Positions 33,651 to 42,578 of a DNA stretch of 46,562 bases are shown one piece after another. The notes under the pieces are model-generated. The model was not told where the DNA came from and did not search any database. It was given only the letters and a program-made list of their open reading frames with translations. The stretch comes from Sedimentisphaerales bacterium. GTDB lineage: Bacteria > Planctomycetota > Phycisphaerae > Sedimentisphaerales > Anaerobacaceae. Each line of letters opens with the position of its first letter. Within the stretch, counting starts at the first letter, position 1. The stretch spans positions 1 to 46,562 of the forward strand of contig JAUWPZ010000011.1 in the NCBI GenBank assembly GCA_030611315.1. The letters are read 5' to 3'. Position numbers and translations under genes: made by a program.

Positions 33651-33720
33651 CTCTTGTCTTCGGCCTTGTTTTTTTGCCGTTCGGTGATTTGGTTTATATT
33701 TGAGCATTTCGCCCCATAGA

Positions 33721-33798
33721 TAGTCCCTGTTGCGGAAACAGCGTTTGTCATTCCTGCGAAAGCAGGGGCAGGGGTGACATTACCAGTTTCGGCTTTCC
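33721..33798 (+). repeat. Short copy of the 5445-5608 repeat
   Basis: The left end TAGTCCCTGTTGCGGAAAC and the right part CAGTTTCGGCTTTCC match the outer parts of the element at 5445-5608. The inner hairpin region is shorter (about 78 bases in total), and the right inverted end is cut after TTTCC. The two copies share CATTCCTGCGAAAGC inside. The remaining bases of this spacer (33169-33424 and 33799-33884) show no gene. Confidence 0.75.
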
Positions 33799-33884
33799 TT
33801 CTTATCTATCCAGGTAGCTAAAAGCGATAAACTCCAGCCCGCCTCTGGCGGGCTGATAAAAGCAGTTAAGTGTTGCGCTTCAAA

Positions 33885-34454
33885 TTAAAATACGCCAGAG
33901 CCGATAAGTCTGTTTCGCGTTTCGACCAAAGCCCGCTCAAGCTCTTCAGGTGTAAGCAGCTCAATCCGCCCATTAAGGCGTAATACGCTGCATCGTCCGT
34001 CATGAGCAGGCTGAGCTTCGTACAATAACACGTTGCTGCCGTGCATATCCGGGCCTTGGCCGGGAACATAAGTGTATTGCTGGCCGTCAGGAGCCGGACA
34101 GCGCAATAGTTGGGAGTTTCCCTGCCACTCGGCTAAGGCTTTCGACGAAGGCGGAAATCTTCCATTGGCCACGGCGTACATTTGCAGGTTCTGTGAAATG
34201 GTCCGCAGGTTCATTTGGCACTTTACCGTTATTGCCTGATATTTTGTTTCTATCATGACGCCGGTATATTGTTCGCCGGCCCGGCCCAAACTCTTGATAA
34301 CCCACCAGGCTGCCAGGGCGAGCAGGCCGAAAAATATAACGGCAACGACGATATTTATATAAGTGCCGCCGGATAATTGCCCTCGTTGGGCCGGTGTGGA
34401 CTTTCGGCAAGCAGGCTGTGGTTCGCTGAAACTTTTTTTGCATAACTGCGCCAT
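33885..34454 (-). CDS. Membrane-anchored pseudopilin-like protein
   Basis: The 189-residue protein has a cytoplasmic N-terminus of 30 residues, one transmembrane helix (about 34-54, IVVAVIFFGLLALAAWWVI), and an outside domain. That domain contains CQMNLRTISQNLQMYAVANG, the helix-end pattern of type II secretion pseudopilins and of the many pilin-like proteins of planctomycetes. A Cys-bounded domain follows with the tail CPAPDGQQYTYVPGQG. It lacks the GFTLIE prepilin cleavage site, so it is not a standard pilin. AGAGG lies five bases before ATG. It follows a site-2 protease gene with a 45-base gap. Its function is unknown. Confidence 0.7.
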   Translation of the reverse strand: MAQLCKKSFSEPQPACRKSTPAQRGQLSGGTYINIVVAVIFFGLLALAAWWVIKSLGRAGEQYTGVMIETKYQAITVKCQMNLRTISQNLQMYAVANGRFPPSSKALAEWQGNSQLLRCPAPDGQQYTYVPGQGPDMHGSNVLLYEAQPAHDGRCSVLRLNGRIELLTPEELERALVETRNRLIGSGVF

Positions 34455-34499
34455 AAGAGCCTCTTTTCTCTGTATTCAAGCAATCTGTTTTGTTCTTCG

Positions 34500-35129
34500 T
34501 TATCCGCCCAGTTCGGGCAGGGGCAGACCAAGTAAAAAGTAAAGAAGCCCGACCACGGGAAATACAATCCTCTCGACCCCTCCAAGCAAAAAAAATCCTA
34601 CAAGTACGAGCATCCCGTATCGGGCAAAATTGATATACATTTTTATAGCATGAGGAGACTTCAGAGTGGCATAGACCATTTTGGAGCCGTCCAACGGAGG
34701 TATGGGAATGAGGTTGAAGAAGGCCAGGATAAGGTTGAACAGAATAGCCAGTAATACAAAGTTGCCCAGGGCCGGCAGAGCCTTCAGGCGAAAGAGGTGA
34801 AAAGCAACGGTAAGGATAAGAACCATGATCAGGTTTGTAGCGGGGCCGGCAGCGGCTACGGCGAAAATCTGCTTTTTGGTAAGGACGGAAAAATTAACGG
34901 GTATTGGTTTTGCATAGCCAAAATTTATCAACAGCGGAAGAATAATCGTACCGAACAGACTAATATGCGCTAAAGGATTTAGAGTCATACGGCCCATTTT
35001 CTTGGCTGTGTCATCGCCGTATCTGTAGGCCACCCATGCGTGCGCATACTCGTGTATAGTTAACGACACAAGAAAAACGCAAAGAACAAACAAATAATCC
35101 GATAACCGGCCAACCGACATCGCATTCAC
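34500..35129 (-). CDS. Site-2 protease family (M50) membrane metalloprotease
   Basis: The 209-residue protein is mostly transmembrane helices. HEYAH (His26, Glu27, His30) in the first helix is the zinc HExxH motif. FFNLIPIPPLDGSKM near residue 135 is the family's second motif, with the Asp that completes the zinc site. It is the short, core-only form without PDZ or CBS domains. These enzymes cut membrane-embedded substrates inside the bilayer. Its substrate is unknown; the anchored protein encoded just downstream is one candidate by position only. ATG at 35120 is an alternative start; neither has a clear ribosome site. Confidence 0.88.
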   Translation of the reverse strand: MNAMSVGRLSDYLFVLCVFLVSLTIHEYAHAWVAYRYGDDTAKKMGRMTLNPLAHISLFGTIILPLLINFGYAKPIPVNFSVLTKKQIFAVAAAGPATNLIMVLILTVAFHLFRLKALPALGNFVLLAILFNLILAFFNLIPIPPLDGSKMVYATLKSPHAIKMYINFARYGMLVLVGFFLLGGVERIVFPVVGLLYFLLGLPLPELGG

Positions 35130-36056
35130 TACCGTAAAAACACTTTTTTTCTCAGGAGCAGGAAAGGTTTGGGCCCTTTGCCCCGGCTCAGTTCAATCAT
35201 TGCACCAAATGAAAACAAAACAGTCAACAAATTCTTTCGGTATTTCGTGAAGATACAGGCAATGCAGGCACAACGGAGCTTTCCAGCCGGGAAATTATCC
35301 ATCAGATGAATCGATTAATGTCCCATTCGGGGAATGGGAGAAAATCCCTCGTCTTCAGGCGAAGACTTTAGTATTACAAATTCGAAACATGAAAGCTGAA
35401 AACCTAAAACTAAAAATGCAAAACCACAGCTTAAAATTCAAAACGATATTCTTTTTTACCTTGTTTTGTCGCAGATGACGCCAGGTGAATAAAAATTTCA
35501 AGTTTTGAGCTTTGGTTTTACGTTTTGAGTTTAACACTTTGCCTTGTGCTTCGGATTTTACCGGTTTTAGCTTACCTTACAGCCTGCCTACCAAGCTATT
35601 GCCTTCAAGCGGTAGTAGTTGACTTTCACCAGCGCAAGTTAGCGAGCGTTCGGTTGAGTGGTCAGGCTGAACTGGCCATCGAAATCCGGTCGAACCATTT
35701 TCGAATGCACCGTAGTATTCTGGAACAGATAAATGCTTAACTGTTATTGCGAGGAGCTTGCCCCTAAGGGGCTTGCCCCTAAGTGGCGAAGCAAGGAAGG
35801 CCCTGAGCGCAGCCGAAGTGCCGAAGGGTAACAATCTCAATCTTCCGAAGGCCGAATATTGCCATGGCCTTTCGGGGATGACACCTCATCGAATCGCGGG
35901 TAACTGACTACTGGTCCGTATCGGCCCTGAATACCTTTACATTCTCTGCTAAGTGGAAGCCAAACTTCCTGAGAAACCACGCAAATACGCCAAGTTGCGC
36001 TTTGTGGCTTCATTGAACGCTTCCACTCAGCACGCCATCGAAGTGCAGCCTTCTTG
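35130..36056. other. Long spacer without a convincing gene
   Basis: The 927 bases between the M50 gene and the large secreted protein have no supported ORF. The part at 35375-35545 is AT-rich and 'wordy' (runs of AAAC, AAAT and their complements), with an imperfect inverted arrangement: a stretch near 35420-35447 mirrors 35496-35525. The part at 35740-35842 is a separate dispersed repeat. No terminator or promoter could be assigned with confidence. Confidence 0.6.
35740..35842. repeat. Dispersed repeat of the 'ATTGCGAGGAGC' type with an internal tandem
   Basis: The block opens GTTATTGCGAGGAGC, holds GCTTGCCCCTAAGGG followed by GCTTGCCCCTAAG in tandem, then GGCGAAGCAAGG and CTGAGCGCAGCCGAAG. 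This is the vocabulary of widespread bacterial intergenic repeats. It sits in a gene-free spacer. Confidence 0.6.
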
Positions 36057-37262
36057 TTACTCTGTGGGACTGCGGTCACTTGACCCGCCGCCTCCACCGC
36101 CGGCCCCCACGGCAACTGCGGCGGCACCCCCGCCGATGGCACCGGCGGTCCCCAGGCCCATGCCTAAAAACTGTGGGACAGCCATCTTCATACCCCCAAC
36201 GCCAATGACACTGGTTGACAGCGCGCTGCTTACGGCTCCTACTGTGCCAATTGAGGGTAATGTGCCGAAACTTTGCATCGCAACTGTGCGGGTTGCAGGT
36301 ATGTAAACTGTTGCGACAGGATTCAAGGCCCCCTCGCAGGCGGTTGCCGCACATATATTGGCTACCTGGGCGGCCGCTAAACCTTCGGATTTGGCCCACT
36401 GAGGTAATGGCCCTTCTTTAACTACCTTCAGGCTTTTCCTGTTTAATCCCACTTTACCTACAAGCTTCTCAAAGCTCTTGCCCAAACCACTCAAATCGCT
36501 CGACACTCCCGCAGCATCGGTCTTGTAGGTTGCAATCTCATGTCGCAGATTCTCCCTGGAACCATTGATTTTTGTTGTTGCCTCGAAAACGGATATGCTC
36601 ATATAAATATTCTCAAGTTCCGAGTCGAAAAGGTAAACGGCGCCAATCTTCGATGTAATATCTCCTGTGCCGCCCTTTTCTTTGACGGCCTTAACAATAA
36701 AGGGCTCTGATAAAGCCCTTACGGCTATCATTTCGCCGGACGTTTTTGTTTGGAGCTGTATCGCCGTCAGAGTAAACTTCAACTCCCCGCCGAGCAAATG
36801 CTCAAGGAACTTCATCTTAAAACTTTGCTTCCAGGTTTTACCGATATTGTCCTTTGTTACCTTCTTGAGAGATTTGACACACTCGTTGTTTATTCTCTCA
36901 AGAAGTGCCATATCTTTGCCTGCCCCTGATAAATACCCGGTTTTACTATCAATAAGGAATGAAAGTTCGCCGGAAGTTGACTGTTGTGGAGATTTCAGAC
37001 CGCCGCCTAACAAGTCAAAATCACTCGAAGAAACAGAGTACTGCACCTTGCCGTTTGACTCAATCTGTTTTTTGACCGTCAGCAGCGTCTCTACCTGATT
37101 TTTAAACTGCGTCTTTCCGGTATATTCCACGGAGGTAAGCATCTTGAAGTGCTCCGTACTTTGGGCTTCCACTGCCCGGCTAAATGGTACCAGAAGCGCA
37201 ATGCTCAATGCTATCATTGCAAAAAAATCTTTCCTGGCACAAAAGCGTCTTGTTCTGTACAT
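36057..37262 (-). CDS. Secreted protein of unknown function with Gly/Ala-rich C-terminus
   Basis: The 401-residue protein has an N-terminal signal (hydrophobic FFAMIALSIALLVPFSRAVEAQ). The long body is predicted beta-rich and has alternating polar and charged residues (SVEYTGKTQFKNQVETLLTV, then KTWKQSFKMKFLEHLLGG). The C-terminus is a small-residue stretch, TAGAIGGGAAAVAVGAGGGG, followed by a short polar tail; this could be a membrane or cell-surface anchor. GGGGAC lies just before ATG. It stands alone between two long gene-free spacers. I do not recognise a family. A lipoprotein-carrier-like or surface-associated role is possible, but nothing in the sequence shows it. Confidence 0.7.
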   Translation of the reverse strand: MYRTRRFCARKDFFAMIALSIALLVPFSRAVEAQSTEHFKMLTSVEYTGKTQFKNQVETLLTVKKQIESNGKVQYSVSSSDFDLLGGGLKSPQQSTSGELSFLIDSKTGYLSGAGKDMALLERINNECVKSLKKVTKDNIGKTWKQSFKMKFLEHLLGGELKFTLTAIQLQTKTSGEMIAVRALSEPFIVKAVKEKGGTGDITSKIGAVYLFDSELENIYMSISVFEATTKINGSRENLRHEIATYKTDAAGVSSDLSGLGKSFEKLVGKVGLNRKSLKVVKEGPLPQWAKSEGLAAAQVANICAATACEGALNPVATVYIPATRTVAMQSFGTLPSIGTVGAVSSALSTSVIGVGGMKMAVPQFLGMGLGTAGAIGGGAAAVAVGAGGGGGGSSDRSPTE

Positions 37263-37883
37263 GTCTGTCCCCTTTCAAAAAGTTCTCATTTTTCTAAATA
37301 AACCGTTATTAACTCATTTCTCACAAACACAATTTTTGGGTTAACAAATCCCTTTTCGAGGCGTTGTTCTGACTCGATTACCTGTCATTATTATTCGAAG
37401 TAGGCCCTTGGCGTCAAAAACCGATATTGTTGGTCATTTGTCGGGACTACACGGCTCTCTCAGAAATCCGGCAATGCTTAATCTGCAAACAAAGACCATT
37501 ATCGGCCAAAGAGCATCATTCTCGGACTAAACGCGTGCCTTACAAAAAACCCCCAGTTAAGAGTTACAGCGTCATCTGTAACATCGTTAATATAACTTTA
37601 TCTATATCGGCAATTTTGCCAACATCGATTTCGTTTTTCCCCCTTTTTTTTTGCAAACAGCCAAAATATTCTTTCCTGAGCTGCTGTTACGCAGTCATTA
37701 GACAATGAAAACGGGCAAATATGCCACTTTCTGGGCCGATGGCTTGGTGGAACCTGCCAACCGGCCGCTTCAATGTCTAAGAACTTACTACAGGCTCTTA
37801 GTTTAACTCTCAGGAAGACGCGGGCGCAGAATTCCTGCGCCGATGGTTTCTGCGCGGTCAATGCGTTTTCCGGCTAATACGAC
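37263..37883. other. Spacer without a gene, one strong hairpin
   Basis: The 621 bases carry no supported ORF on either strand. The most distinct element is the hairpin GGCGCAG-AATTC-CTGCGCC at 37823-37841, 43 bases past the stop of the minus-strand Gfo/Idh gene. It has no T tract, so its role as a terminator is uncertain. The promoter of the secreted-protein gene should lie just above 37263 but was not identified. Confidence 0.5.
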
Positions 37884-39236
37884 TTACAGGATCCAGCCGT
37901 CCCGGAAAGGCAGACGGACGTATTTGTCGGCCTCTTGGTCATTGGTAATCGTCAAGTTTTTGACATCGAATATCAATTTGCGATTCTGGTTACGCATTGC
38001 TAACGCACCGAGCAGTGCCATTTCCGTGAGGGGACCGCCGTAGTCAAAGTTTGAACTGGCCGGCTTTGCGCCTTTACAGGCAAGGACCCAATCCTGATGA
38101 TGGCCTTGGGAGCGGGGTATGACCTTGGGAGGCAGCTCATAAGCCTTCATCCTGGTCTCCGGGACGATACGAACGCCGCCGGCGCCGTGGGAACCGTGCA
38201 TGATGTTGCCCCTTTGACCAACTAACAAAGCGCCCTCGCCGCCGAATTTTCGGTTAATTTCCATATCATCCGGCCGAGGAGGACGAAGTCTGCCGTCCGA
38301 CCAGGTCAGCTCCACAGGCGGCATATTCCCGCGGGCCGGGAATTTATACCGAACAATAGAGGCAACAGGGTAGGTCTCCTTGATAATCTCCTTATCGAAA
38401 TGAGTAGTCGTAGCTTCGACCTCAATAGTATCCGCCTGGCCCAGTTTCAGTGCCCAGAAGACGGGGTCGAGAATATGGCAGCCCATATCCCCCAATGCCC
38501 CGGTACCGAAATCAACCCAGCCGCGCCATTTGAACGGCAGATAGGCGGGATGATAGGGGCGTTCTTGTGCTGGCCCAAGCCAGAGGTCCCAATCCAGGCC
38601 CTCAGGAACCGGCGGCGTATCTGTGGGACGTCTCATGTTCACGGCAAAGGCCGCACCGCCGGAAGGCCGACTGCTCCAGGCATAGACTTCTCGGACATCG
38701 CCGATGGCCCCGTCCCGGACCCACTCGCACATCATGCGAATCTGCTCCGAAGAATGCCCTTGGTTGCCCATCTGGGTCTGGACCTTGTACTTACGGGCAG
38801 CCTCGGTGACCCGGCGGACCTCGTAAATCGAATGAGCGAGAGGCTTTTCACAATAAACATGCTTGCCCATTTTGATGGCCCTGACGGCGGCGACCGCGTG
38901 GGTATGGTCGGGCGTAGAGACAATCACCGCGTCAATGGATTTGTCCATTTCGTCCAGCATAATACGGAAGTCTTTATATCTTTTGGCCTTGGGATACGCT
39001 TTGAACGTACTTGACGCCCGGCTGTCATCCACGTCACACAGTGCGACGATATTCTCACTCTTAACGCCATTGATGTTGCTGCGACCCCGGCCGCCGGAAC
39101 CGATAGCAGCGATATTCAGCTTGTTGCTGGGGGCATCTCGTCCCAGGACATGTGCAGGCACAATGGTTACCGCTGCCGCGGACGCCGCCAGCCCGCCCAT
39201 AAATTCTCGTCTGGAAATACGCTTTTTTCGTTTCAT
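37884..39236 (-). CDS. Tat-exported Gfo/Idh/MocA oxidoreductase
   Basis: The start is ATG 39236, with GGAAGG seven bases upstream; an ATG two codons earlier is too close to it. The 450-residue protein has a twin-arginine signal (KRISRREFMGGLAASAAA, then VTIVPAHVLG), so it is exported folded with its NAD(P) cofactor. The Rossmann part is LNIAAIGSGGRGRSN, the catalytic block is VYCEKPLAHS, and the C-terminal half has GALGDMGCHILDPVFWAL. Such exported sugar oxidoreductases are numerous in planctomycetes and are thought to process sugars outside the cytoplasm. The substrate is unknown. There is no neighbour on the same strand within 600 bases. Confidence 0.92.
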   Translation of the reverse strand: MKRKKRISRREFMGGLAASAAAVTIVPAHVLGRDAPSNKLNIAAIGSGGRGRSNINGVKSENIVALCDVDDSRASSTFKAYPKAKRYKDFRIMLDEMDKSIDAVIVSTPDHTHAVAAVRAIKMGKHVYCEKPLAHSIYEVRRVTEAARKYKVQTQMGNQGHSSEQIRMMCEWVRDGAIGDVREVYAWSSRPSGGAAFAVNMRRPTDTPPVPEGLDWDLWLGPAQERPYHPAYLPFKWRGWVDFGTGALGDMGCHILDPVFWALKLGQADTIEVEATTTHFDKEIIKETYPVASIVRYKFPARGNMPPVELTWSDGRLRPPRPDDMEINRKFGGEGALLVGQRGNIMHGSHGAGGVRIVPETRMKAYELPPKVIPRSQGHHQDWVLACKGAKPASSNFDYGGPLTEMALLGALAMRNQNRKLIFDVKNLTITNDQEADKYVRLPFRDGWIL

Positions 39237-39522
39237 TGTCATACCTTCCTAATAAATTGAATAACCTTTTGCTTACACCGGCAAATAAGAATTATATCGC
39301 ATCGCTTGTATCTTACTACTATAACATCATCTTTGCAAGCAACACTTACGACGTTGGCCGCCACGACGTCGAAAGCCTCTGGAAGGCGGGAAAAATCCAC
39401 CTGCAAACGTGAACAACACGCCAACGGGCTTACATATACCCTATCAGTCGTCTCACACTTTCACGGGGCCGGTATAAGTATAAACGCAATACGAAATCGA
39501 CAATCGAAATTCAAAAACATGT

Positions 39523-39565
39523 CCCTTCGACAGGCTCAGGGCAGGCTCTGAGCGGAGCCGAAGGA
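39523..39565. repeat. Dispersed palindromic repeat
   Basis: CCCTTCGACAGGCTCAGG faces CTGAGCGGAGCCGAAGG across a short spacer. The type is common in bacterial intergenic DNA. The rest of the 39237-39605 spacer holds no gene. Confidence 0.7.
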
Positions 39566-39605
39566 GCGCAAATTCCTTTCTATCCCCTAAACCCTCTTTT
39601 CCTTT

Positions 39606-39746
39606 GTGCCTTGGTGTCTTCGCGGCACTATTCCTATCTGGCTGCTTGCCTTTATCAACGTGGGTGTGCTCCTTGTTGCTATGTTAGTCTACTCTGTAGC
39701 GATTCTGGTTCAGTATGGCTGGGGGGGCAAAGATGGCGAAAAGTGA
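39606..39746 (+). CDS. Tiny single-helix membrane protein, overlapping the XRE gene
   Basis: From GTG 39606 a 46-residue frame ends at TGA 39744-39746, inside the regulator gene. Its latter part reads INVGVLLVAMLVYSVAILVQ, one transmembrane helix, then YGWGGKDGEK. The 14-base overlap with the start of the XRE gene is typical of small membrane protein and regulator pairs. The upstream end (39590-39630) looks like generic spacer sequence, so the N-terminus may have been lost or the start may lie further in. No ribosome site is clear. Confidence 0.45.
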   Translation: MPWCLRGTIPIWLLAFINVGVLLVAMLVYSVAILVQYGWGGKDGEK

Positions 39747-39981
39747 GTTAACAAACCGGGTTCGCAGGCTGCGATTCGACAACGGCGAAATGACCCAGCA
39801 GCAGTTGGCCGAGCGCGTAGGCGTAACCCGCCAGACTATCATCGCCATCGAAGCCGGCAATTACTCGCCTTCGCTGACCTTGGCCTTCAAACTGGCCCGC
39901 ACTTTCGGCGTCTCTATCGAACAGGTCTTCCAGTTCGAGGAAGATAATCCATTACACGAAATCCTAAAAACCGAACCCTGA
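39733..39981 (+). CDS. Small XRE-family helix-turn-helix regulator
   Basis: The start is taken at ATG 39733 (MAKSELTNRVRRLR), with a G-run upstream; an in-frame ATG six codons earlier is possible. The 82-residue protein is a single HTH_3 domain: MTQQQLAERVGVTRQTIIAI is the helix-turn-helix and EAGNYSPSLTLAFKLARTFG the following helices. A short acidic tail ends it. Such one-domain regulators (YozG-like) usually repress their own operon and commonly pair with a small membrane protein, which fits the overlapping frame at 39606. It converges on the GH5 gene, with 14 bases between the stops. Confidence 0.9.
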   Translation: MAKSELTNRVRRLRFDNGEMTQQQLAERVGVTRQTIIAIEAGNYSPSLTLAFKLARTFGVSIEQVFQFEEDNPLHEILKTEP

Positions 39982-39995
39982 GAATTCGGGCAAGC

Positions 39996-41093
39996 CTACT
40001 CGAATTCCTGCAGGAGTTTGAGCAGTTTTCTATCGAGCTTATGGCCGTGGTAGTCCTCGTATTGAACGTCCTTTCGCCCCGAATCGAAGATACCGAATGA
40101 GCCGCGGAAATTCCACATCGCCAGGCCGATATTATGCCCGGTAAGTATTTCCAGAACGTCCCGCAGCCAGGCCAGAACGACCTTGTGAGGCGTTTTGTTA
40201 TAAGCTCCGCCCTCGCCGCAGTGCACGCCGACGCCCTTTTTGGCTAAGTCCGCCCACTTGGCGTAGTGCTGCTCTAAGCGCTTTCGGTCCCAATCGTGGC
40301 CCGGCCAGGCCGGATACGGAAACCTGTCGCCGCTGACCCAGGAGGCCTTGTAGTGGCTGATGAACATTGGCTGATACGCCCGGGTGCTCTGCGCGGTTCC
40401 TAAGTCGGCCAGCTCCGGCGTCGGCTCATTGCCCCAGCTCATACCATCGACCACGACGAGACGGTCGGGATTTATCTGGCGAATCGCCGCGACCGCGGTG
40501 CGGACGACCCGCTCGTGGTCGGCCCGGCTCATCTTACTGCCGATAGACGGCGGCTCGTTGATAAGGTCGAAGCTGAGCTTGGCCGTCGAGATGCCCTTGT
40601 ATCGTTTGGCCAACATCTGCCAGTGAAAGCAGAACGCCTTGAGCGGCTCGTCGTCTTTCCAGAGGTTATGCGGCTCTTTGAATTCCCTGTTGACCGAATA
40701 GCCCGGCCCGCGATGGAAGTTCACGCTGACGTGCAGGGAGTATTTAATGGCGAGTTCTATGGCACGGTCGAGCTTTTCGAGCATCGGCTCATGGATTTTG
40801 TAGTCGTCCCCGTCTTTTATCCACAGCCGATAGCAAAGAGGCAGACGGACGAAATCAAAGCCGAAATCTCGCATCCAGCGAAAGTCGTTCTCGACCCAGT
40901 CACCTTTGCTGCGCATCGTGAACATATCCTGCAGGTTAAACCCGCGCCACCTCGGCAGTACCGTTTGAGCCTTGGATTTGTTTTGTTTTTTCTTTAATCG
41001 TTTGTTCTTCGCACCGCGAGCGTAGCCGGGCAGCGCCGCCACAGCGGCGCCGGCAGCGGCCAGCTTCAAAAAATCACGTCGATTATTTTCCAT
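39996..41093 (-). CDS. Tat-exported GH5-family glycosidase (cellulase-type)
   Basis: The start is ATG 41093, with AGGA seven bases upstream. The 365-residue protein has a twin-arginine signal (NNRRDFLKLAAAGAAVAALP) and then a Lys-rich linker. The (beta/alpha)8 barrel has the GH5 motifs: RWRGFNLQDMF near 50, FVRLPLCYRLW, SVNFHRGPGY, LINEPP with the acid/base Glu180, ISHYKASW, and HCGEGG with the nucleophile Glu294, then AMWNFRGSFG. These retaining enzymes cut beta-1,4 glucans, mannans or similar; the target here is unknown. It is divergent from der, with a promoter for der between them. Confidence 0.93.
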   Translation of the reverse strand: MENNRRDFLKLAAAGAAVAALPGYARGAKNKRLKKKQNKSKAQTVLPRWRGFNLQDMFTMRSKGDWVENDFRWMRDFGFDFVRLPLCYRLWIKDGDDYKIHEPMLEKLDRAIELAIKYSLHVSVNFHRGPGYSVNREFKEPHNLWKDDEPLKAFCFHWQMLAKRYKGISTAKLSFDLINEPPSIGSKMSRADHERVVRTAVAAIRQINPDRLVVVDGMSWGNEPTPELADLGTAQSTRAYQPMFISHYKASWVSGDRFPYPAWPGHDWDRKRLEQHYAKWADLAKKGVGVHCGEGGAYNKTPHKVVLAWLRDVLEILTGHNIGLAMWNFRGSFGIFDSGRKDVQYEDYHGHKLDRKLLKLLQEFE

Positions 41094-41137
41094 AAGATTT
41101 CCTTTTAGTTGTAGAAACTCATCTGAGCTTAACAAAA

Positions 41138-41166
41138 TTGAGCATTGACTGATAGATACATAAGAT
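41138..41166 (+). promoter_or_regulatory. Sigma-70-like promoter for der
   Basis: TTGAGC at 41138-41143 and TAAGAT at 41161-41166 are separated by 17 bases, close to the TTGACA/TATAAT consensus. The der start lies 47 bases downstream of the -10. It is the only intergenic stretch between two divergent genes, so a promoter is expected here. Confidence 0.5.
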
Positions 41167-41212
41167 AGTAAAAAATAAGTAGAAAATAATCAATTAGAAA
41201 TCGGATTGTGTT

Positions 41213-42550
41213 ATGGCGTTACCTACAGTAGCAATAATTGGTCGGCCGAATGTCGGCAAAAGCAGTCTTCTGAACGCGTTGGCGGGCAGAATGATAAGTA
41301 TCGTCGAGCCGACGGCAGGCGTGACCAGGGACCGTGTGAGCACGCTCATCGAGAGGGACGAGAGGTATTTTGAGCTTGTCGATACGGGCGGATACGGGAT
41401 AGTCGATGCCGACCAGCTCAGCGACCATATCGAGCGGCAAATCATCCAGGCGATTGAATCGGCTCAGCTCGTCCTGTTTATGGTCGATATCCGGGATGGG
41501 CTCGTGCCGTTAGACAAACAAATAGCGAGGCTTTTGCGGAAACACGACCTTGACGTTATCGGCGTCGCCAACAAGGCCGACAACGCCGGGATGTTTCCCG
41601 CCGCCGGCGAATTTACGAAGCTGGGCTTCGGCGAGTTTTTCTGCATCTCTGTAAAGAACAATCTCAATAAATCCGTTCTGCTCGATAAGGTCTTTGACAA
41701 GCTGGCGGATTTGAAATCGGACAAGCCGGCACAGCCGACTATGAAGCTGGCAATTGTGGGCAAGCGAAACGCCGGCAAGAGCACGCTGGTCAACGCGATG
41801 GTCGGCGCCGACAGGGTGATTGTCAGCGAGACGCCGGGCACGACGAGAGACGCCGTGGACGTGCGATTTGAAAAAGACGGCAAGACGATTGTAGTCATCG
41901 ACACGGCGGGGATAAGAAAGAAAAGCAAGATAGCCGACAGTATTGAATTCTACAGCTACGTTCGAGCGACCCAGTCGATTCGGCGTGCGGACGTGGTGCT
42001 GTTTTTGATTGACGCGACATTGTCGGTTTCGCAGGTCGATAAAGAATTAGCCAGGTTTATCGCAGAAGAAAACAGAACCTGCATACTAATCATCAATAAA
42101 TGGGACCTGGCCAAGGACTCGACCGTTACCGGTGACTACGCCGAATACCTGACGAAGGTTCTTCCGGGTTTGAAATACGCGCCGATTGCTTTTACGACCG
42201 CGACCGAGTCGAAGAACGTCCAGAGTGTTCTGGATTTGGCCGCCGAGCTCTTCAAGCAGGCCACGACGTGGATACCCACGGCGAAGCTGAATAAGACATT
42301 CGAGATAATCAAGACCGAGGGCGTCGGCGCGGCGAAGCGCCGCAGTCGAAGGGGCGGCGGTGGCGGCTGGCCGAAGATTTACTACGCCACGCAAATCGCC
42401 GTCAACCCGATAACGATACTCATGTTCGTGAACAATCCCAAGTTGTTTGAGGAAAATTATCGTAGATTTATCGTAAATCGGTTACAATCGATGCTGTCGA
42501 TACAGGAGGTGCCGATAAGGCTGTTGGCACGCTCGCACAGAGAGCAGTGA
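41213..42550 (+). CDS. der: Ribosome assembly GTPase Der (EngA)
   Basis: The 445-residue protein has two tandem GTPase domains and a C-terminal KH-like domain. P-loops are GRPNVGKSSLLNAL near residue 8 and GKRNAGKSTLVNAM near residue 183. G3 motifs are DTGG and DTAG, and the second domain has NKWD. GTTRDAVDVRF is switch I of the second domain. The end MLSIQEVPIRLLARS is the usual KH tail. Der is needed for 50S subunit maturation and is nearly universal in bacteria. A sigma-70-like promoter precedes it. cstA follows 28 bases later in the same direction and may be co-transcribed. Confidence 0.97.
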   Translation: MALPTVAIIGRPNVGKSSLLNALAGRMISIVEPTAGVTRDRVSTLIERDERYFELVDTGGYGIVDADQLSDHIERQIIQAIESAQLVLFMVDIRDGLVPLDKQIARLLRKHDLDVIGVANKADNAGMFPAAGEFTKLGFGEFFCISVKNNLNKSVLLDKVFDKLADLKSDKPAQPTMKLAIVGKRNAGKSTLVNAMVGADRVIVSETPGTTRDAVDVRFEKDGKTIVVIDTAGIRKKSKIADSIEFYSYVRATQSIRRADVVLFLIDATLSVSQVDKELARFIAEENRTCILIINKWDLAKDSTVTGDYAEYLTKVLPGLKYAPIAFTTATESKNVQSVLDLAAELFKQATTWIPTAKLNKTFEIIKTEGVGAAKRRSRRGGGGGWPKIYYATQIAVNPITILMFVNNPKLFEENYRRFIVNRLQSMLSIQEVPIRLLARSHREQ

Positions 42551-42578
42551 TTACCATTATAATTTAGGAATCCGTTAA

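Noticed and set aside
37876..37891. TAATACGACT followed by TACAGG, similar to a phage T7 promoter
   Set aside because: It matches only the first ten bases of the consensus, overlaps the stop end of the Gfo/Idh gene, and there is no sign of phage or vector DNA.
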